From: Brucella sp. 21LCYQ03 | GTDB taxonomy: Bacteria; Pseudomonadota; Alphaproteobacteria; Rhizobiales; Rhizobiaceae | DNA length: 64,000 nucleotides | NCBI RefSeq assembly: GCF_023554105.1 | Contig: NZ_JAMJWE010000013.1 | Coordinates: 40,285-104,284, forward strand | Reading direction: 5' to 3' | Shown here: piece after piece, positions 9,070-17,777 of the stretch | Numbering within the stretch: the first letter of the stretch is position 1 | Layout of the letters: each line of letters starts with the position of its first letter | Made by a program: the position numbers and the translations under genes | Notes under the pieces: model-generated | The model's input: the letters and a program-made list of their open reading frames with translations, nothing else | What the model was told of the DNA's origin: nothing | Database searches by the model: none

Positions 9070-9503
9070 TCCGAGAATCCAACGTTAACGAGTTTTTCCA
9101 ATGCGGAAACCACCGCATCGTAATCCGGGTCATCTCGCCGATCTTCAACGAGATGGCATGCATACATGACAGTCGTGCGTTCACGAGAGAAGCCAGCCGC
9201 CACTTCGCCCATGACCATACCGAAAGAGGTGTGGGCCAGATACATGCCTAGTTGCCGAACCTGTGCAACCTCTCTTCTGCACCGTAAAGGCGAACGCAAT
9301 TCTAACCCGCTCACACCGAAGTATGCTGATAACAAATCGATCAGCGCTTCGCAGATTTCGACATTCTTTTCCTGACGTCGACGCCCAAGAGCTGGACCAG
9401 AATGATCCAAACTTATTGCTCGCCCATGTCGCGCCGCGATGACTTTTAAAGCCTCTACAGCTTCTGCACGGGTATGGATGATATCCGGGATTTTGAGAGA
9501 CAT
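9051..9503 (-). CDS. Free-standing DnaA domain IV-like (helix-turn-helix) protein
   Basis: A 150-residue protein whose second half matches the DNA-binding domain IV of the replication initiator DnaA: VRQLGMYLAH, then VMGEVAAGFSRERTTVMYACHLVEDRR. In DnaA the corresponding recognition motif is usually D-H-T-T-V; here it reads E-R-T-T-V, keeping both threonines and the following alanine but changing the Asp and His that read the DnaA box. There is no AAA+ domain (no Walker A or B), so this is not an initiator. It probably binds DNA as a regulator, possibly at DnaA-box-like sites. The end overlaps the DUF6456 gene. Confidence 0.75.
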   Translation of the reverse strand: MSLKIPDIIHTRAEAVEALKVIAARHGRAISLDHSGPALGRRRQEKNVEICEALIDLLSAYFGVSGLELRSPLRCRREVAQVRQLGMYLAHTSFGMVMGEVAAGFSRERTTVMYACHLVEDRRDDPDYDAVVSALEKLVNVGFSDWRMAA

Positions 9504-9690
9504 GCATCTTTCCTCGTCGTTATAGGAATATGTTCTTATAATGAGGATTTTGCAAGCGGGGATAAGTTTATTGAAGCATTATTCGAATTGTGTATCCACT
9601 AATTTCTCGCATTAATAGGAATTTTATCCACACTTCGAAAACGTGAGCCATTCTATCTGTCGAAATTGAGCAACCTGTGAGAGATAGAAA

Positions 9691-10011
9691 ATGGAATTAG
9701 CCCTTAGGAAAGCCAGTAATGAGTTTATTGCAAAGCGGGACGATGAACGTATGGGGGCAATGCAGCGCGCAGCCCTGCAAATTCTAGCTGGCATTGATAT
9801 GGACGAGCTGCTGAGTGCCTCGCAAGACGAGAAAAATCATGCGGAAAGCAGATTAGTCCGACTTATAGAGCGGGAACGCTTGAAGGGCATCAATGGCCAT
9901 TGGAGCTATGATCTCAACAAGCACATTGCTTTAAAACAGGCGCTGGACAGATTACTCGGCAGACCAATCGTTACACGATCATTCAAAAGGTCTGCGGCTT
10001 GTTTTTTATAA
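9691..10011 (+). CDS. Hypothetical 106-residue protein
   Basis: A small, charged, mostly helical protein starting at ATG 9691 after GAGAG at 9679-9683. It has no signal peptide, membrane segment or catalytic motif that I recognise. Predicted helices cover residues 2-35 (many Arg, Glu and Ala) and 43-65; a SYDLNKHIALKQALDRLLGR segment closes the fold before a short Cys-containing tail. It is transcribed divergently from the DnaA-domain gene and converges on mucR. The coding quality and ribosome binding site support a real gene; no function is proposed. Confidence 0.6.
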   Translation: MELALRKASNEFIAKRDDERMGAMQRAALQILAGIDMDELLSASQDEKNHAESRLVRLIERERLKGINGHWSYDLNKHIALKQALDRLLGRPIVTRSFKRSAACFL

Positions 10012-10030
10012 TTCAACCCAATAGGTGGGC

Positions 10031-10060
10031 AAAAAAAGCCCGACACATACGTGCCGGGCT
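10031..10060 (-). terminator. Intrinsic terminator of mucR
   Basis: Arms 10037-10046 and 10051-10060 pair over ten positions with one mismatch and a four-base loop. On the minus strand the stem is followed by seven T (the A run at 10031-10037), so it terminates mucR. It may also stop the convergent 106-residue gene. Confidence 0.85.
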
Positions 10061-10107
10061 ATTATCATTCTATCATAGAAATGACATCCAACCAATAATT
10101 GGATTAA

Positions 10108-10536
10108 TTATGCGCCCTTAGGCTTGCGGCCCAAACCCATCTTCTTTGCAAGACGCGAACGTGCTGCTGCATAGTTTGGAGCGACCATTGGATAGCTAGG
10201 ATCAAGATCCCACTTTTCGCGGTATTGTTCAGGCGTCATGCTGTAATGGGTCATCAGATGGCGCTTAAGCGACTTGAACTTTTTACCGTCTTCCAGGCAA
10301 ATGATGTAATCATCATGAACGGACTTCTTAGGATTGACAGCTGGCTTAGGCTTTTCGACGACGACCGGCGCTTCTTCACGCACAACATGACTTTTGAAAG
10401 CAGCATGTACTTCTGAAATCAGGAGAGGCAGCTCACTTGCGCGAATAGAATTATTTCCAACATAAGCGGCAACAACATCAGCAGTTAGGCTGAGAAGCAA
10501 TTCTGCGCTCTCGTCGTAGACTTCAGGGTTTTCCAT
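10108..10536 (-). CDS. mucR: MucR/Ros family zinc-finger transcriptional regulator
   Basis: A 142-residue regulator, the usual length for this family, starting at ATG 10536 with AAAGGA on the minus strand just upstream. The N-terminal half ([18 protein letters not shown]) is the oligomerisation region; a Lys/Pro linker with [12 protein letters not shown] follows; the C-terminal finger is [18 protein letters not shown]. The usual second zinc cysteine is Asp here, a variant known in some Mesorhizobium and Brucella relatives. MucR proteins bind AT-rich, T-A-step-containing sites and act like H-NS, repressing surface polysaccharide, motility and virulence genes and their own promoter. The long AT-rich upstream region fits autoregulation. 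Confidence 0.92.
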   Translation of the reverse strand: MENPEVYDESAELLLSLTADVVAAYVGNNSIRASELPLLISEVHAAFKSHVVREEAPVVVEKPKPAVNPKKSVHDDYIICLEDGKKFKSLKRHLMTHYSMTPEQYREKWDLDPSYPMVAPNYAAARSRLAKKMGLGRKPKGA

Positions 10537-11259
10537 TTTTTTTCCTTTATGGTCGTTCTTCATATCAAACAGACTATTGCTCTCAAAAACCTGAGTGCGA
10601 TCTGTGCGAATTCTTCGGCCCTGCCCAACATTAACCCGCGATGCAATTAACAATGAATAGTGCCATTTGCAATAGAATTGTCAAACCACATTACATTAAA
10701 AGAACGAAATTCTTCTTATGCAGACAAATAAAACAGTCAGATATGCAAAAATGATATGTCGAATGTTTGATTTTTTGCAGATCGCGCCAATTTTGGCTCC
10801 ATACTGTATTCGAAAAATTAAGGGGAGAGTGACAAAGCGTCTATAGTTCTCACTTAGTTTACAAGACAAACAGAAGCAACCATTTTTTACGCAAGCTTTT
10901 TAACATTGGCTAAAACAACCATACCTCACTACGAAAAATTATGGGTAAGGACTGAGGCAGCAAAAAGGCAGGTTTCGAATATAACAATCTCATACCAGAC
11001 TGGATTCAACAATGACATCAAATATATATGCCAACCAACTTGGAAATCCGATGGCCTACACGGAAGATTTACCTGAAAAATGAGTGGCGTACATCAAATA
11101 CGCACTATATCCTTTGGAGATCGGGTTTTGATACCGTTTGGTTGAACAATCCTATCAGGCATTTTGTTCTAATCGATATTCCACTCTATCTTTGTTCCGC
11201 CCTATTCGCATGATGCTCTAAACTTCAAAAATGCTATGCTCCACCCAGAGGAGAGAAAA
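10537..11259. promoter_or_regulatory. Long AT-rich intergenic region between mucR and msrB
   Basis: About 720 bases with no gene I can support. The part next to mucR (10640-10760) is rich in T-A steps, the kind of sequence MucR-type regulators bind, so mucR's own operator is expected here. Short frames near 11012 and 11028 have no ribosome binding site. The msrB ribosome binding site lies at the right edge. No terminator or RNA gene is evident. Confidence 0.4.
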
Positions 11260-11679
11260 ATGTCGAACTCCGACAATAAAACCCGAAATCTTAAAGTTGT
11301 TAAGACTGATGAAGAGTGGCGTGAACAACTCACGCCCATTCAGTACCAGATCACCCGCCAACACGGGACCGAACGCGCCTTCTCCAGCCCGAACTTTGAT
11401 AGTTCACTCCATGGAATTTATCGCTGCGTGTGCTGCGATAAGCCGCTTTATAAGTCGGAAACGAAGTACGAGTCTGGAACAGGTTGGCCTAGCTTTTACC
11501 AGCCAATTGAACCGGATGCAGTTTTCGCAGTAGAAGATCATTCCTATGGCATGAACCGCACAGAAATTCGCTGTTCGGATTGTGACGCACATCTGGGACA
11601 TGTGTTTCCCGATGGTCCGCCACCAACAGGTCTGCGTTACTGCATGAATGGTAACGCACTGATCTTCGATCAGGATTAA
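11260..11679 (+). CDS. msrB: Peptide-methionine (R)-S-oxide reductase MsrB
   Basis: A 139-residue cytoplasmic enzyme that reduces methionine-R-sulfoxide in oxidised proteins. Start ATG 11260 follows GAGGAGAG; an upstream in-frame ATG at 11236 has no such signal. Zinc is held by two CxxC pairs (Cys56/Cys59 and Cys105/Cys108). The catalytic cysteine is Cys128 in LRYCMNG. The motifs SGTGWPSFY and [10 protein letters not shown] are family hallmarks. The usual resolving cysteine position near residue 75 is taken by the SGTGW segment, so recycling may depend on another thiol. The gene stands just upstream of oligopeptidase B on the same strand. Confidence 0.95.
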   Translation: MSNSDNKTRNLKVVKTDEEWREQLTPIQYQITRQHGTERAFSSPNFDSSLHGIYRCVCCDKPLYKSETKYESGTGWPSFYQPIEPDAVFAVEDHSYGMNRTEIRCSDCDAHLGHVFPDGPPPTGLRYCMNGNALIFDQD

Positions 11680-11750
11680 TTGTTGTTTTTGACAGTCTGG
11701 ACCGGTTTAACGGTTCAGACTGATTTCGTTCGCTTTTTAACGGATATTGC

Positions 11751-13844
11751 ATGCTACACGATAAAAATTTTCCAACCCCGCCCAAAGCACCAAAGCATCC
11801 AGCAAGTGATACGCGCCACGCCATTACCCGCACCGATGATTATGCATGGCTGCGTGCTGATAACTGGCAGGAAGTATTCAAAGATCCTTCTGTTTTGGCA
11901 CCTGAAATTCGCGAGCATCTGAATGCTGAAAACGCCTATCAGACGGCCTTGATGCAGGACACAGACGCACTTCAGAAGCAGCTTTTCGCCGAGATGCGCG
12001 GACGCATTAAGGAAGACGACTCGTCAGTTCCGTCGAAGGATGGTCCATATGCTTACGGCATGTCCTACCGGACCGGGGGCGAGCAGCCATATTTCATCCG
12101 CACACCGCGCGATGGCGGCACGGAAACAATCCTTCTCGACGGCGATAAAGAGGCTGAAGATAAAGCCTATTTCCGTCTCGCATCCGCCGATCACTCACCC
12201 GATCATAACCGTTTGATCTGGGGCTATGACGACAAGGGATCTGAATTTTACAAACTCAGAGTTCGCGATCTCGAAAAAATGTCGGATCTCGAAGATGTCC
12301 TTACGGATACCAATGGCGGCGGCAGCTGGGACGCAAACAGCAAAGGCTTTTTCTATACTTTGCTTGATGAAAACCACCGCCCGTCCAAAGTCTTCTATCA
12401 TCTGATCGGAACCGATCAGTCGCAGGATAAGCTGATCTTTGAAGAAAAAGACCCTGGCTTCTTTGTTGGAATCAGCGGCTCTCCACTCGATGATTTCATC
12501 TTCATAGACATTCACGACCATGAAACGTCCGAATCCTGGTTGCTGCCCGCAAATGATCCTGCAGCAAAACCGCAGCTCATTATGGCGCGTAAAACAGGTG
12601 TCGAATACGATATTGCACCAGGTGGTGATGAATTTTTCATTCTGACGAATATCGATGGCGCCAAAGATTTCAAGATCATGCGCGCACCTGCATCCGCACC
12701 GCAGCCGGAAAAATGGGAAGAACTTGTCGCCCATGTTCCCGGACGCCTGATCCTGTCGCATGGCGCTTATAAAAACCACCTCGTCTGGATGGAACGCGAT
12801 AACGGCCTGCCGCGTATCGTGATCCGCGACCGCAAGACCGGTGAAGAACACGCCATTGCTTTTGATGAAGAGGCCTATTCGCTGGGTCTGCATGGAAGCG
12901 CGGAATACGATACTGATGTGATCCGCTTCTCCTATTCTTCGATGACCACGCCTGAGCAGCTTTTCGATTACAATATGAACACGCGCGAACGCACGTTGCT
13001 CAAAACACAGGAAGTTCCTTCCGGCCATAACATTTCAGATTATGTCACGCGTCGTGTTCTTGCACCTGCCAAAGATGGTGAACTGGTGCCCGTATCGCTG
13101 ATCTATCACAAAGACACGAAGCTCGATGGATCGGCACCGTGCCTGCTTTATGGTTACGGTTCCTATGGTATGAGCATGCCTGCAAGCTTCAGCACATCGC
13201 GGCTTTCGCTTGTTGATCGTGGTTTTATCTATGCGATTGCGCATATTCGCGGCGGCAAGGAAAAAGGCTTTGCCTGGTATGAAAACGGCAAGCGTGAGAA
13301 AAAGACCAACACATTTACGGATTTCATAGCGGCAGCAAAGCACCTCGTTAGCGAGGGCTTCACCAGCCATGATCGTATTGTTGCTCATGGCGGTTCCGCT
13401 GGCGGCATGCTGATGGGCGCAGTTGCTAATCTGGCACCGGAAGCCTTTGGCGGCATCATCGCTGAAGTACCATTTGTCGATGTTCTTAATACGATGCTCG
13501 ATGACACTCTGCCTCTCACACCACCCGAATGGCCGGAATGGGGCAATCCTATCGCCTCTGAGGCCGATTATCGCACGATCGCGGCTTACTCGCCTTACGA
13601 TAATGTAACGGCTCAAGCCTATCCGCGCATTCTCGCGGTTGCCGGTTTGACAGATCCTCGCGTTACCTATTGGGAACCTGCCAAGTGGGTTGCCAAGCTG
13701 CGTGAACTGAAAACCGACGATCATCCGGTGCTTTTCCGCATCAATATGGATGCTGGCCATGCCGGTGCATCGGGTCGGTTTTCCCGGTTAGAAGAAGTGG
13801 CATACACCTATGCTTTTGCGCTGAAAGCAGTCGGCAAAGCATAA
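11751..13844 (+). CDS. ptrB: Oligopeptidase B (S9 prolyl oligopeptidase family)
   Basis: A 697-residue serine peptidase, the usual length. The N-terminal part (to about residue 420) is a beta-propeller that limits access to small peptides. The alpha/beta-hydrolase domain carries the triad Ser549 in HGGSAGGML, Asp635 in GLTDPRV and His670 in DAGHAGASGR. The CLLYGYGSYG and HIRGGKEKGFAWYENGK segments are typical of oligopeptidase B, which cuts peptides of up to about 30 residues after Arg or Lys. There is no signal peptide, so it is cytoplasmic. A strong terminator follows directly. Confidence 0.92.
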   Translation: MLHDKNFPTPPKAPKHPASDTRHAITRTDDYAWLRADNWQEVFKDPSVLAPEIREHLNAENAYQTALMQDTDALQKQLFAEMRGRIKEDDSSVPSKDGPYAYGMSYRTGGEQPYFIRTPRDGGTETILLDGDKEAEDKAYFRLASADHSPDHNRLIWGYDDKGSEFYKLRVRDLEKMSDLEDVLTDTNGGGSWDANSKGFFYTLLDENHRPSKVFYHLIGTDQSQDKLIFEEKDPGFFVGISGSPLDDFIFIDIHDHETSESWLLPANDPAAKPQLIMARKTGVEYDIAPGGDEFFILTNIDGAKDFKIMRAPASAPQPEKWEELVAHVPGRLILSHGAYKNHLVWMERDNGLPRIVIRDRKTGEEHAIAFDEEAYSLGLHGSAEYDTDVIRFSYSSMTTPEQLFDYNMNTRERTLLKTQEVPSGHNISDYVTRRVLAPAKDGELVPVSLIYHKDTKLDGSAPCLLYGYGSYGMSMPASFSTSRLSLVDRGFIYAIAHIRGGKEKGFAWYENGKREKKTNTFTDFIAAAKHLVSEGFTSHDRIVAHGGSAGGMLMGAVANLAPEAFGGIIAEVPFVDVLNTMLDDTLPLTPPEWPEWGNPIASEADYRTIAAYSPYDNVTAQAYPRILAVAGLTDPRVTYWEPAKWVAKLRELKTDDHPVLFRINMDAGHAGASGRFSRLEEVAYTYAFALKAVGKA

Positions 13845-13863
13845 TAGAGTTATATTTATAGAG

Positions 13864-13893
13864 CTCCCGGCAATTTATTTGCCGGGAGTTTTT
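13864..13893 (+). terminator. Intrinsic terminator after ptrB
   Basis: Ten-base-pair hairpin (arms 13864-13873 and 13879-13888, five-base loop) rich in G-C pairs and followed by a run of five T. It lies 20 bases after the ptrB stop. Confidence 0.9.
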
Positions 13894-13937
13894 ATTGGGC
13901 TTATATTATTTAAATGAACGGACGCGGAGATCAGATC

Positions 13938-14255
13938 ATGCATCGTGCACTTTTAACCGCTCTTATTGCTTTTCCTTTGTTAGTGCCTGCAACACTTGCG
14001 CAGGCACAGGTTCGCAAAAATGTCAGTGAATATGCGGGACAGCGCTGCAACACGCCCCCGCGCGGCAGTGGCGTTATTGTTGGCCAATTCAGCGGTGTGG
14101 ACGACTCTCCATTCGTCAACAGTGATGGATTGGTGCCTGTTGATCGCTTCCGCTGTTTTCAGACCATGTCTGAATGCAAAGGTTGGCTCTATACAATGCA
14201 AAGCAAATACACCAATGCCGGACTGCCGACTGTCGTTCGCTGCACCAAACGCTAA
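13938..14255 (+). CDS. Small secreted or periplasmic protein, hypothetical
   Basis: A 105-residue protein starting at ATG 13938 after GGAG. Residues 1-23 form a clear signal peptide ending in A-Q-A, so the mature protein is about 82 residues and periplasmic. It has four mature cysteines (in RCNT, RCFQ, ECKG and RCTKR), which could form two disulfides. I recognise no family. It has its own promoter space between the ptrB terminator and the gene, and its end abuts the convergent cytochrome gene. Confidence 0.65.
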   Translation: MHRALLTALIAFPLLVPATLAQAQVRKNVSEYAGQRCNTPPRGSGVIVGQFSGVDDSPFVNSDGLVPVDRFRCFQTMSECKGWLYTMQSKYTNAGLPTVVRCTKR

Positions 14256-15197
14256 TCAGCGACTGGAAGGATAGCCGTTTTTATGCGCCGGGATCGCCTT
14301 GAGATAGGCTGCAATTGCCTCCCGATCCGCATCGCTTATCTGCGCCATGTTGGTCACAACATCGGTCATTGAACCGCCGAGTGAATCAAAATCTGGCGTA
14401 AAACCGCTTTGCAGCGCGTAGGCGATGTCGTTTGCGCTCCAGTCACCAATACCGCCCTCACCTGAGGTGATATTGGGCACAATACCTTTGCGACCATCGC
14501 TACCAGTTTCAGCCGAAAGCGCCCCTGCCATCCATTGCTTTGTATCCAGCCCACCAATAGCATTGCGGGGTGTGTGGCACTCTGCACAATGGCCCAGCGC
14601 TTCGGTGAGATATTGACCGCGCTTCACCTGATCAGACGCATTGGCCATTTCGACTACGGGCTTATCAGAAAGATAAAGCTGTTTCCAAAGCCCGAGTCCA
14701 CGGCGAACATTGAATGGAAAACCAAGCTTATGCGACGCCGCGACATTGTCCGATTCTGGCAGCGTTTTCATGTAGACGAACAGATCGGCCACGTCCTGCG
14801 GCTTCATCTTAGCGTAGGATGTGTATGGAAAAGACGGATAGAGATGCTCTCCTGCCCGCCCTGTTCCTTCCAGCATTGCATTGGCGAAGTCGTGTAGGGT
14901 CCAGTTACCAATACCCTGCTCTGATGGCGAGATATTGGGCGCAATGAATGTGCCAAAATCTGATGCCAGTTCATGTCCGCCAGCGAGAACTTTACGCGCA
15001 TCGCCCGTCGCACCCGGGGCGGCATGGCACGATGCGCAGCCACCAGCCCAGAAAATCTGCTCGCCATTCGCTGCATCACCCGGCTGCAAAGATGCAATCA
15101 CCGACTGATCAGCGGTTTGAGGCGTTGTTAGCACCCAGAAAGCAGCAGCCCCAAGGATAACGACGGCACCAGCGACATATGTGAGTTTTCGGACCAT
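14256..15197 (-). CDS. Membrane-anchored dihaem cytochrome c
   Basis: A 313-residue protein with an N-terminal hydrophobic signal or anchor (residues 7-25) and two class I cytochrome domains. Haem attachment sites are CASCHA (about residues 54-59) and CAECHT (about 204-209); methionine-containing segments downstream of each can give the sixth ligand. The layout resembles the cytochrome subunits of membrane dehydrogenases, but no dehydrogenase gene is adjacent, so its electron donor is unknown. It is encoded 11 bases after the cytochrome c' gene on the same strand and is probably co-transcribed, making a periplasmic electron-transfer pair. Confidence 0.85.
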   Translation of the reverse strand: MVRKLTYVAGAVVILGAAAFWVLTTPQTADQSVIASLQPGDAANGEQIFWAGGCASCHAAPGATGDARKVLAGGHELASDFGTFIAPNISPSEQGIGNWTLHDFANAMLEGTGRAGEHLYPSFPYTSYAKMKPQDVADLFVYMKTLPESDNVAASHKLGFPFNVRRGLGLWKQLYLSDKPVVEMANASDQVKRGQYLTEALGHCAECHTPRNAIGGLDTKQWMAGALSAETGSDGRKGIVPNITSGEGGIGDWSANDIAYALQSGFTPDFDSLGGSMTDVVTNMAQISDADREAIAAYLKAIPAHKNGYPSSR

Positions 15198-15208
15198 GAC
15201 GTTGCTAA

Positions 15209-15649
15209 TCAGTTCTTCTTTTCACGATAGACCTGATGGCACGAGCCGCAATTGGCAGCGACCTGCTGGAAAACTGGCTTCAGCGCATCGAGGTCTGCAG
15301 GCTTTGCAGCGACAGCTGCTGCGGCATCCGTGCGGAACTTTTCGACGTGTTTGACGAAATCTTCCTTATTGGCCCAAATCTTTGCCGAAGCTTCAGTGTC
15401 GCCCTGATCGGAACCTGCAGGGAACAAAGTGTCGACGTCAAACTTCTTCGCGTCAGCATCAATCTTTTCCAGCGCCGCGAGAGCCGCTGCCGCATCAAAA
15501 GGCTTCTCACCCTTCACCATTGGCGCGAGTTGCCCGACTGAGCGCCCCATGTCCTTCATGATGGCCTGACGATCAGCAATCACGTCAGCATGCGCCACAC
15601 CGGCGACCAACAAAGCAACCGAACTCACAGTGAGAAAAAAGGAACGCAT
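15209..15649 (-). CDS. Cytochrome c' family protein
   Basis: A 146-residue periplasmic protein starting at ATG 15649 with GGAGG just upstream on the minus strand. Residues 1-20 form a signal peptide ending A-H-A. The mature part is a four-helix bundle (for example DRQAIMKDMGRSVGQLAPMVKG) and the single haem site CGSCH is close to the C-terminus, the layout that defines class II cytochromes (c'). Family members are five-coordinate and bind NO or act in electron transfer. It leads a two-gene unit with the dihaem cytochrome. Confidence 0.87.
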   Translation of the reverse strand: MRSFFLTVSSVALLVAGVAHADVIADRQAIMKDMGRSVGQLAPMVKGEKPFDAAAALAALEKIDADAKKFDVDTLFPAGSDQGDTEASAKIWANKEDFVKHVEKFRTDAAAAVAAKPADLDALKPVFQQVAANCGSCHQVYREKKN

Positions 15650-15970
15650 GTAATCCTCCACGTCTAAAATCGAGCAACACCTATATTGGGTAAAATATCC
15701 GATACAATTCGTCCTGGCGCAACCAAATCGACAGAAAATCCCAAAAATCAAAAGTAATATGCCGAATTTATAGGGAGTATTACAAATATTACACGATATT
15801 GTGAAAAACTTGAATTAAATACTATTGTTTAATTTCACTGGAATCACATTTTTAAAATCAAATGATATTTATCATGATATTTATAATCATGTTTTAACTC
15901 AAGTTAAACTGGCTGGCTCGAATGCATAAGTGTTTACCACTTTGCGGGATGAGCTCTGGACTTACCGCAA
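15650..15970. promoter_or_regulatory. AT-rich region upstream of the cytochrome pair with tandem palindromes
   Basis: This 320-base region has no gene. It contains a tight cluster of inverted repeats: ATGATA-TT-TATCAT at 15862-15875, ATGAT-N7-ATCAT at 15874-15890 sharing its first bases with the preceding one, and TTTAACT-CA-AGTTAAA at 15893-15908. They lie about 210-260 bases upstream of the cytochrome c' start and look like binding sites for dimeric regulators. The regulator cannot be named; they are not good FNR (TTGAT-N4-ATCAA) matches. Confidence 0.45.
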
Positions 15971-15995
15971 AGAAAAACCCCGCTTTCGCGGGGTT
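15971..15995 (-). terminator. Intrinsic terminator of the superoxide dismutase gene
   Basis: Eight-base-pair G-C-rich stem (arms 15976-15983 and 15988-15995) with a TTTC loop. Read on the minus strand it is followed by T residues, 25 bases after the sod stop. Confidence 0.85.
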
Positions 15996-16020
15996 CTTGC
16001 AGATCACGATGAAATGGCAA

Positions 16021-16617
16021 TTATGCCTTTTCATAAAGCTCGAGCACGTAATCCCAGTTCACGAGGCTATCAACGAAAGCTTCGAGGTACTTAGGACGCG
16101 CATTGCGGTAATCGATGTAGTAGGAGTGTTCCCACACGTCGACGCCGAGAATTGGCGTTGCGCCATGAACGAGCGGGCTTTCACCGTTTGCGGTCTTCGA
16201 GATTTCGAGCTTGCCGTTCTTAACCGACAGCCATGCCCAACCCGAACCGAACTGACCAGCGCCAGCTGCGATGAAGTCTTCGCGGAACTTGTCGTAACCG
16301 CCGAGATCGGACTCAACAGCCTTTTCAAGCTTGCCTGGCAGCTTCTTGCCGCCGCCGTCTTTCTTCATCCAGTTCCAGAAATGGAGATGGTTGTAATGCT
16401 GACCGGCATTGTTGAAGAGTGCCTGGTTCTTGCCAAAGCTTTCCTTGACGATTTCTTCAAGGCTCTTGCCTTCAAGACCTGAACCTTCGAGCAACTTGTT
16501 ACCATTGGTAACATAAGCCTGATGGTGCTTGTCGTGGTGGAATTCGAGCGTTTCGCGCGACATGAACGGAGCAAGTGCGTCATAATCGTACGGAAGGGCG
16601 GGCAGTTCAAAGGCCAT
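16021..16617 (-). CDS. sodB: Superoxide dismutase, Fe/Mn family
   Basis: A 198-residue cytoplasmic enzyme converting superoxide to hydrogen peroxide and oxygen. Metal ligands are recognisable: His in LEFHHDKHHQAY, His in AGQHYNHLHFW, and Asp and His in DVWEHSYYIDY. The active-site glutamine sits in the NNAGQ segment, as in Fe-type enzymes, while the position that holds Gln in Mn-type enzymes is Gly (TANGESPL). Related rhizobial enzymes are reported to accept either metal, and the Brucella counterpart is called SodA in the literature, so metal use should be left open. It has its own terminator and stands alone. Confidence 0.93.
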   Translation of the reverse strand: MAFELPALPYDYDALAPFMSRETLEFHHDKHHQAYVTNGNKLLEGSGLEGKSLEEIVKESFGKNQALFNNAGQHYNHLHFWNWMKKDGGGKKLPGKLEKAVESDLGGYDKFREDFIAAGAGQFGSGWAWLSVKNGKLEISKTANGESPLVHGATPILGVDVWEHSYYIDYRNARPKYLEAFVDSLVNWDYVLELYEKA

Positions 16618-16845
16618 CGGAACTCTCCTCTTGTGTCTTTCAGCTTACCTTGAGCAGCTGACCATGGGCAGTGCGAACACATGCCCTAAAACTTGCGTGC
16701 GCAATCTACATAGGCCGCAACGTCGCATGCGGCAATGGCGCATTTTTTAAATTCACCCACCAAATCAATGAATTTTTATTGAAATTGCATAAGGATAGGG
16801 TTCACTTTACTTTTTTTGAGATTGATGCACGAACGGAGAAAATCG

Positions 16846-17499
16846 TTGCCCCATAGTTCTTATGTTTTCGACGCGTATGGCACATTGTTTGATGTGCATT
16901 CCGCTGTGCGCAGACATGAGGATAAAGCGGGGCCGGATGGCGCTGCGTTTTCTTTGCTTTGGCGTACAAAACAACTCGAATATTCATGGACTCTCAGTCT
17001 GATGGGCGAATATCGCGACTTCTGGAAACTTACAGAAGACGCGCTGGATTTCGCCTTTGCGCGTTACCCGTCGGTAAATAAAGCACTGCGCAGCGATCTA
17101 CTGGAAGCTTATTGGAAGCTCGATTGCTACCCGGAAGTGCCGGCCGCCTTGAAAAGCCTGAAAAGCCGAGGCGCGCGATTGGCTATTCTCTCCAACGGTT
17201 CACCCAAAATGCTGGAGGCTGCCGTCAAATCCTCAGCGCTGGATGTGCTGCTTGATGATGTCATCTCTGCTGATAGCGTAAAGCGCTATAAAACATCGCC
17301 TTCGGTCTATGAACTGATCACGATGCAGTGGCGGCTTTATCCATCGGCAATCTCATTCCAGTCATCCAACCGATGGGATGTTGCGGGCGCTGCGCGATTC
17401 GGTATGCGTGCCGTGTGGATCAACCGCTCCAATCAACCCGATGAATATAAGCAGTATCCGCCTACGCTCATTCTCCCGAATCTGCAGTTACTGGATTAA
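16846..17499 (+). CDS. Haloacid dehalogenase, type II ((S)-2-haloacid dehalogenase-like)
   Basis: A 217-residue HAD enzyme. I place the start at TTG 16846 because GGAGA sits 6 bases upstream and the conserved YVFDAYGTLFDVHSA strand then begins at once; ATG 16825 is an alternative adding 7 residues. The nucleophile Asp is in FDAYGTLFD; SNGSP, the lysine in RYKTSPSVYEL and SSNRWDVAGA complete the type II dehalogenase pattern, which differs from phosphatases. These enzymes hydrolyse short L-2-haloacids through an aspartyl-ester. Physiological substrate unknown. It stands alone. Confidence 0.85.
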   Translation: MPHSSYVFDAYGTLFDVHSAVRRHEDKAGPDGAAFSLLWRTKQLEYSWTLSLMGEYRDFWKLTEDALDFAFARYPSVNKALRSDLLEAYWKLDCYPEVPAALKSLKSRGARLAILSNGSPKMLEAAVKSSALDVLLDDVISADSVKRYKTSPSVYELITMQWRLYPSAISFQSSNRWDVAGAARFGMRAVWINRSNQPDEYKQYPPTLILPNLQLLD

Positions 17500-17777
17500 G
17501 TATCACTAAAACTTGAATATGCGGCGCGATGAACAACCCACAGTTACCGGCAAAATTGTGTCGCAACGGCAACACATGCGGCCTTGCGGCCAATAAGCCA
17601 CGTTTAGGCCTTATTATAAACGGGGGAAGACCACATTTATCGGGCGTTTTGCCAGCAACTAAATGCATTCAAACTCGTTATCACTGCGGAATTCGCGACT
17701 ATTACAACGAATGGTCGCACTTCATTAACCCTAACTGTTGTATCTAACACCCCTCCCGTCACCAATCTGGTTTTCAT

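Noticed and set aside
11012..11213. Short frames of 23 and 61 codons between mucR and msrB
   Set aside because: No ribosome binding site, composition like the surrounding intergenic DNA, and no protein pattern.
17529..17747. A 72-codon frame upstream of the L,D-transpeptidase gene
   Set aside because: No ribosome binding site; the translation is rich in Cys, Asn and Pro with no fold pattern. Likely non-coding.
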